64,000 nt of DNA, taken from Neurospora intermedia (taxonomy: Eukaryota > Ascomycota > Sordariomycetes > Sordariales > Sordariaceae). How positions within the stretch are numbered: the first letter of the stretch is position 1; every line of letters starts with the position of its first letter. The position numbers and the translations under genes are program-made. Under the pieces are notes generated by a model, which worked only from the letters and a program-made list of their open reading frames with translations, ran no database searches and was not told the DNA's origin. Positions 58,485-64,000 of the stretch are shown one piece after another. The stretch lies in contig BTPP01000003.1 in assembly GCA_037102815.1 (NCBI GenBank), forward strand, positions 1,674,001 through 1,738,000, given 5' to 3'.

Positions 58485-59252
58485 TGCGTTGTGGAGATAT
58501 GAGTGAGTGTCGTGGGCTCGGTGGTTTGCCTCTCCTGGGTCTTTGTGTGAGGCCAGCAGTATGGGTACTTGGCTGGCCAGTTACGGTGGACGCTGGTTAT
58601 GATGATGGATTTCCGCTCCTCTGGTTTGAATACCGTGTTTCCTGCTGGTCCAATGGCGGAGTATACTAAAGATGCCCCGTCATAAATCGTGCAGTGTTCT
58701 TTCAGTACACTAGATCAGTTATGTGGAAGGTACTACAGTGAAGGCATTCAGGGGTCGTAAGTGTGGGCTGAATCGGGCGCCGGTGTTAAGGTAACCGGGA
58801 CCGACTGAGAGGTTGAGTAACACCGCAAGTCCACAACACAACGAACGGCAAGGGCCCGGCCGGCGTCTTCTGAACCGGGCACGGCAGTGACAGCGAGCGA
58901 CAGGCCTGAAGTGCCAGGGGCGACCCTAGCGGGAGTGACAGCCTGAGCAATCCACAGCCCCACGGAAGCTGGAATGGTCTGTGCCACGCACTCCCCAGCA
59001 ATGGTCTTGGCATTTGAATCGCTGGACCGCAAACTGCCAAACTGCAGTGGATCCGTGCATTTTCCGACCGTCACTCTTTCGCCTGTCGCGCCGGCATTTT
59101 CTTGGGGTCCCGGCCTCTTCCAATTCGCAGCCTCGAAAGATTTCTTCAACCCCACGACCGCATCGCTTCCGGATCCCCGACCACCTATAACTGGGCGGAA
59201 ATATCTACGGAAAGGAACATATCTTCCAGTATCGACCACATACTCAGTCACG
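58485..59252. promoter_or_regulatory. Divergent promoter region between TRS65 and PRP40
   Basis: 768 bp separate the two start codons, which point away from each other, so both genes probably share regulatory sequence here. The frames inside have no motif and are taken as chance. No specific factor site can be named. Confidence 0.6.
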
Positions 59253-62179
59253 ATGAATCCGCTGCCCGGCGGGCCGTTCCCGCAGCCAGGCCTGACCTGG
59301 CAAGAACACCGTACACCTGATGGACGTGTATACTACTACAACTCCCTGACGAGGGTCACGCAATGGACCAAGCCGGAGGAGCTGATGACTCCCGCCGAGG
59401 TATGTTAATGACGTTCACAGTCCATCGCCGAAACAGAAGTACTAACAAGCTCCTAGCGTGCGCTCGCCAACCAGCCCTGGAAAGAATATACAGCCGAGGG
59501 CGGCAAAAAGTACTGGTACAACACTGAAACCAAGCAAAGCTCGTGGGAGATGCCTGAAGTCTACAAGCAAGCTCTTGGTGTCGGAACCACGACACCGACC
59601 AGCGCTGCGTAAGTCCTTGGTCCATGCGCCCTCGGTCAGGCAATTCAGTAACTAACATCTTTCTCAACAGTACTCCTACAGGTCCTTTCTCGGCTCCCGG
59701 AGGTGGCCATCAAGGTGGATATGGAGGCGGTCAATCTGACAACTACCGCCCCGACCGCGATCGCGACCGTGACTATCGTGATCGCGACCGTGATCGTGAC
59801 TATCGCGATCGGGATCGGGATCGGGACCGTGATCACCGCGACCACCGCGACTACCGAGAGCCACTGGGAGAGTCGCGTCAGTTGACGTTTGGCAACAACA
59901 ATTCGGCTCCAGCTTTCGTTCCTGCGACCGCCGATCCGGAATACGCGACACCAGAGGAGGCAGAGGCTGCCTTCGTCAAACTTCTGAAACGCAGTGGCGT
60001 CCAGCCCGACTGGACTTGGGAACAAACTCTCCGAGCTGTTGTCAAGGATCCTCAGTTCCGTGCTATCAAGGATCCAAAGGATCGCAAGGCCGCGTTCGAG
60101 AAGTATTGCCATGATGTCATTGTTCAGGATAAGGAGCGTGCAAAGGAGAGACTAACTAAGCTACGCGCCGATTTCGCCACGATGCTACGAAGCCACCCGG
60201 AAATCAAGCACTACACACGTTGGAAAACTGCTCGGCCCATGATCGAGGGCGAGACCATCTTCCGATCTACCAATGACGACAATGAGCGACGCCAGTTGTT
60301 TGAGGACTACCGGGTTGAGCTTAGAAAGGCACACAAGGATCAACAGATCGCTTTGCGCAAGAGTGCCATGGACGGGTTGATTGAGCTTCTTCCGAAACTT
60401 GACCTTGAGCCCTACACCAGGTGGTCTGAAGCTCAAGGCACCATTGAGAGCACTGCAGAGTTCCAACAGGATGAGAAGTACAAATCCCTCAGCAAGTATG
60501 ATATCCTGACCGTTTTTCAAAACCACGTCAAGGCTTTAGAACGTACCTTCAACGACTCTAGACAAGAGGAGAAGAACAAGAAGCTTCGTAAGGAGCGCAA
60601 GAACCGCGACAATTTCTGTGCTCTTCTTGCTGAGTTGAGGAAGGATGGTAAGATCAAAGCAGGATCCAAGTGGTCCAAGGTCTACCCTCTTCTCGAACAC
60701 GATGAGAGGTACTTGGCTATGGCCGGTCAGCCCGGCTCTACCCCCATGGAATTGTTCTGGGACGTCGTCGAGGAAGAAGAACGTGCCTTGAGAACCACCA
60801 GGAATGATATCCTGGATGCTATTGATGTGAGTACACTGGAAACCAAAAGCCTACTTTCGGGTCTCCGCTAACGCAGGATGGCAGGATAAACGGTTTGAGG
60901 TCACTCCCAAGACTACTTTCCAAGAGTTTGAAGCAATTGTGAAAGATGACCGCCGCACCGCTAACATTGAGCGCGATATTCTTGAGCTTATTTTCGAGCG
61001 TGTAAGTGACCTACATCCACCCAATGCGGGAACGAATATCTGACTACTGAAAAACAGCTTCAAGAAAAGAAGGCCAAACGGTCAGCAGATGACGACAAGC
61101 ATTCTGAACGCCAGCAGCGTCGTGCCTTGGACGATCTTCGTTCGTACCTCAAGAGGTTGGAACCTCCCATCACGGTCAATGAAACTTACGAGCAGGTAGA
61201 GGGTCGCATTGCTCAAAGCAACGAGTTCAAGGCTGTTACTTCCGACGAGGCTCGCCGCAGTGCCTTCGAAAAACACATTCGCCGCTTGAAGGAAAAGGAA
61301 GAAGAGGCCGAAAGAGACCGACTGCGTCGTCGTGATCGCGGCGACCTGTATAGGGACAGAGGTGAGCGCTCTCACCGCAGCAGCGCACGCTCCGTTCGCA
61401 GCCGCAGTCCAGAACACGATCCGTACGAGGCGGACCGCCGCAAGGCCATCGCCGAGCGGGAACGCAATTTCCGCAAGTCCAGCATGGCAGAGAGCCTGCT
61501 TTCGGACCGCAGGTCAGTAGATGGTCATCATGACTCTATTAGAGACAGAGATAGGGATCGCGATCGCGAGCGTGATCGTGATCGTCGTGACTACCGCGAC
61601 CGTGATCGTGAACGGGAAAGAGACCGTGATCGTGACCGTGATCGCGAGAGAGACAGGGACAGAGAACGGGACCGAGACCGGGAGAGAGACCGGGAGAGAG
61701 ATCGCGATCACCGGGACAGAGACCGCGACCGTGAACGTGACCGCGACCGCGATTACGATCGACGCCCTCGCCACGACGAGCTCAACCACTATGACCGGGA
61801 ACGACGCAGTCGCGATGAGGACAGGGAGAGAATCTATCGTAGGCGAGTAATGGATCGCGATGTTGATGAGCTGCCATATGGTGACGAGAGACCCAGCTCA
61901 TCCCGCCGCACCCGCCCCGAAGAGGACGACCACGACCGCCATGACGGCCGACCCCCGGCGAAGAGAGTCAAGACCGAGCCTAGCACCACCGCTACTCCTG
62001 CCGCCGGCGTTCCTGCTGCTCCCGCCCCCGCTCCCGCTGTCAAGGATGAGGCTACTAGCCCTGCTCGTGATGGCGTCAAGTCGCCACAGCCCCAAAAACA
62101 GCAAGAGAAGGAGAAAACGCCGCCGCCACCCGCTGTCGTCCGTGCGGGTAGCGAAGAGGGCGAGATTGAGGAGGACTAA
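59253..62179 (+). CDS. PRP40: U1 snRNP splicing factor PRP40 (WW and FF domains)
   Basis: Five exons: 59253-59399, 59457-59608, 59671-60826, 60885-61001 and 61058-62179. Introns are 56-62 bp with CTAAC/CTAACA-like branch sites. They give 897 residues. Two WW domains (about 13-43 and 55-86; LTWQEHRTPDGRVYYYN and WKEYTAEGGKKYWYNTETKQ) bind proline-rich branch-point proteins. At least five FF-type repeats follow from about 165 to 610 (for example FVKLLKRSGVQPDWTWEQ, FATMLRSHPEIKHYTRWKTA, FCALLAELRKDGKIKAGSKW). Arg-Asp repeats occur twice, at about 128-162 between WW and FF and at about 686-760 near the C-terminus, and the tail is Pro-rich. The protein bridges the 5' splice-site U1 snRNP to the branch-site complex. 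The RD tracts are longer than in budding-yeast Prp40 (583 residues). Confidence 0.93.
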
Positions 62180-63156
62180 GTGCCTGACCGTTCAAGGCTG
62201 GCTCCAAGCCAGGATTTGTCGGGGTTACGGAAGGGTTATGTGTACCTCCGCCTGAAAGCGTTGGGAAGTCCGGATGGCTATATATGCAGTCTGAAAGTAC
62301 TCTCGTACGTGTTTACCACCACCGCTTCCCATCCCTAATCATCAATAGCAAAAACTCTTTTTTCTGTAATTGTCTTTTTCTTCAGTAATTGTCTTTTTCT
62401 TCTGTCTCTCTTTCCATCCGCCTTCGTTATGGCTCTGGCCAGGTAGAAAACTATGCGCATAACAAAAAAAGTTGGAAAGAACGAGCGATCGATTGGATGG
62501 TTAATGTGTTAAAAGGACGGGCGTTAACAGACGTTGTCCATCATCGGTGAGTAGACTATATCCTTCCGATTCAATGTGTTGTGTCGTATAGTTGCTTAAA
62601 TATCCAGCATCTTTGTATATGCCATCATCTACTGGTGAGTTTGGCTTCCTACTCTACTGATGAATCGTCGACTACCTAACGGCCGAAGGAAGATCACACA
62701 TATCATTCTGTCTTTCAGGTGAGTAGAATGGTTTCTGTACGCTCAAGTGAGACTATTTATCGTGTAGTGCATCCCAAGTAGTAGAAGCAACGATCACGGG
62801 AAGCAAGGCAAACGGGAGTGAAAAAAACCAGAAGAAAAAAAAGAGAAAAAAAAGAAAAGGAAACTCACAAAACCGTGAAAGAAACCCGGATGGAAACTAC
62901 AGCCACGAAAGATCATGTAGCAACAATAGCAGAAACAAGGTCCAAAAATTGAGCAAGTAAAAATGTTTCGCCCATCTCTCTATCGTATCGTTTTGATCTT
63001 CCGAACTGCTCCCTACTTCGTCGTATCACACTCTATGTCCAGAACCGTTTAGCTCCCGTGGTAGCCAAGTAATTTTGAAGCACTAATGTAAGCCGACCTA
63101 GACGAACTTTGTCCATATGAGGACGGAACACACTCGTTTGTACAGTCCATGAGAGT

Positions 63157-63199
<43 letters not shown>

Positions 63200-64000
63200 C
63201 TATAGCTCGATACTTTTTGGGTCAACTTTCCCAGGCGTTTTCCAGATCCGGTTCATGCGCACTCATCGATCCATGAATCAAGTTTAACCTCGCTGTCTTG
63301 AAATATTCCGACTCAGGTACAACAAGGGTTCAAAGATTATTCTAGCTCAGGATCGATCTTGTCCCTAATAGCAAGAGTATCAGTATCAAGCTAACAAGGT
63401 GATATAACTAAGCCAGCATTTGGATGGCCGCGCTACGGGATCAAGATAATTTTGTTTCCTTCCTTCCAGTCTTGTGTGATAATGCCACACTCCGTGATCG
63501 TGATCGAACTAGAAGTGCTGAATTTATTCAGACGCCCCTTCAACCATGACATCAAGTGCCTCCGTACTGCCTGCCCAGGTAAAGCGAGCTATGAGTATGA
63601 GTGTTGCAGCATGGCAGGAAACTGCTCAGAGAATACCTACCTACCTACCTCGGCTTCAGGCGCCTGGACACCGTCCGTCCATCCAACCTGTCATCTACCG
63701 TAGAAACTTGCGCCAGATTGGCAAAAGACTATCCTATCCCTCTTTAGGCGCCTGACAGACAGGAAGCATAGAAGGCAGGTAGGCAGGCAGGCAGCATACA
63801 GAAAGAATGTGCTCTGCTGGCCCAGTTTTTGAATGAATGTAGTAAGTGGTACTTACAGACAGTCAAAAAGGGCCGAGTTGACAAGCCCCCGCCCGACCAG
63901 TGTGAGTGAGTGAGTGACATGGCCCTCTTCTACCTTAACACACACATACATACACACACATATATTTTTGTACAGGAAGCCGGATGCGAGCCTTACAGGA
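62180..64000. other. 3' flank of PRP40 with simple repeats, no gene seen
   Basis: Contains the PRP40 3' UTR, an A/G-rich stretch (62818-62865), a run of 40 T (63160-63199), CTAC/GGCAG/GTGA short tandem repeats (63640-63920) and a (CA)n tract (about 63940-63962). Short frames show no domain. Confidence 0.5.
63160..63199 (+). repeat. Poly-T tract of 40 bases
   Basis: An uninterrupted T run in intergenic sequence with normal flanks and no recognisable element around it. Length may vary between isolates or with sequencing error. Confidence 0.85.

Noticed and set aside
58748-59251. 167-codon - frame in the TRS65-PRP40 interval
   Set aside because: Overlaps the promoter of both genes, shows no motif and ends at the PRP40 start; taken as chance.

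Overview
The window is nuclear DNA of a filamentous ascomycete, most likely a sordariomycete. Evidence: short introns (56-94 bp) with GTAAGT/GTATGT donors and CTAAC/CTGAC-like branch sites, five single-copy ascomycete housekeeping genes, and a 32.6 kb AT-rich block in which almost every repeat copy shows C-to-T / G-to-A decay. That decay is the signature of repeat-induced point mutation (RIP).

Layout. (1) 598-1421: 5' exons of a HAD-family glycerol-3-phosphatase-like gene (-); the rest is not visible before the window edge. (2) 1827-34403: a RIP-decayed nest of five transposon copies whose boundaries I could fix by hand from terminal repeats, target-site duplications (TSDs) and paralogous empty sites. 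The oldest layer is a Tc1/mariner-like DNA transposon (1827-25109) with a transposase (+) and a convergent accessory ORF (-). It is split by a chromodomain Ty3/gypsy element, Gypsy-A copy 1 (4547-23427, +, TSD CTACT/TTATT). That copy is itself interrupted by a second Ty3/gypsy element, Gypsy-B (6335-13537, -, TSD GTACC), and by a pogo/Fot1-type transposon (18840-20990, TSD TA). Gypsy-A copy 2 (25115-34398, -) sits at the right end of the Tc1-like element. It lacks both nested insertions and preserves the two empty sites.

(3) 34404-37113: low-copy sequence with a decaying TPR-repeat gene. It has three in-frame stops inside continuing homology, followed by a frameshifted second domain remnant. 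(4) 37486-42696: NUG1/GNL3-type ribosome-biogenesis GTPase (+, 2 exons), convergent with the exosome nuclease DIS3/RRP44 (-, single exon). (5) 42697-51987: 9.3 kb of gene-poor, non-RIPed DNA, containing one intact-looking 363-bp MITE (46091-46453) with TA duplications. (6) 51988-62179: RSC7 chromatin-remodelling subunit (+, 3 exons), TRAPPII subunit TRS65 (-, 2 exons) and splicing factor PRP40 (+, 5 exons). TRS65 and PRP40 share a 768-bp divergent promoter region. (7) 62180-64000: 3' flank with homopolymers and short tandem repeats, no gene seen.

The housekeeping genes act in nuclear RNA and ribosome metabolism (NUG1, DIS3, PRP40), chromatin (RSC7) and Golgi traffic (TRS65); nothing suggests a functional cluster. 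The unusual biology is in the transposon nest, the decaying TPR gene at its edge and the unmutated MITE.
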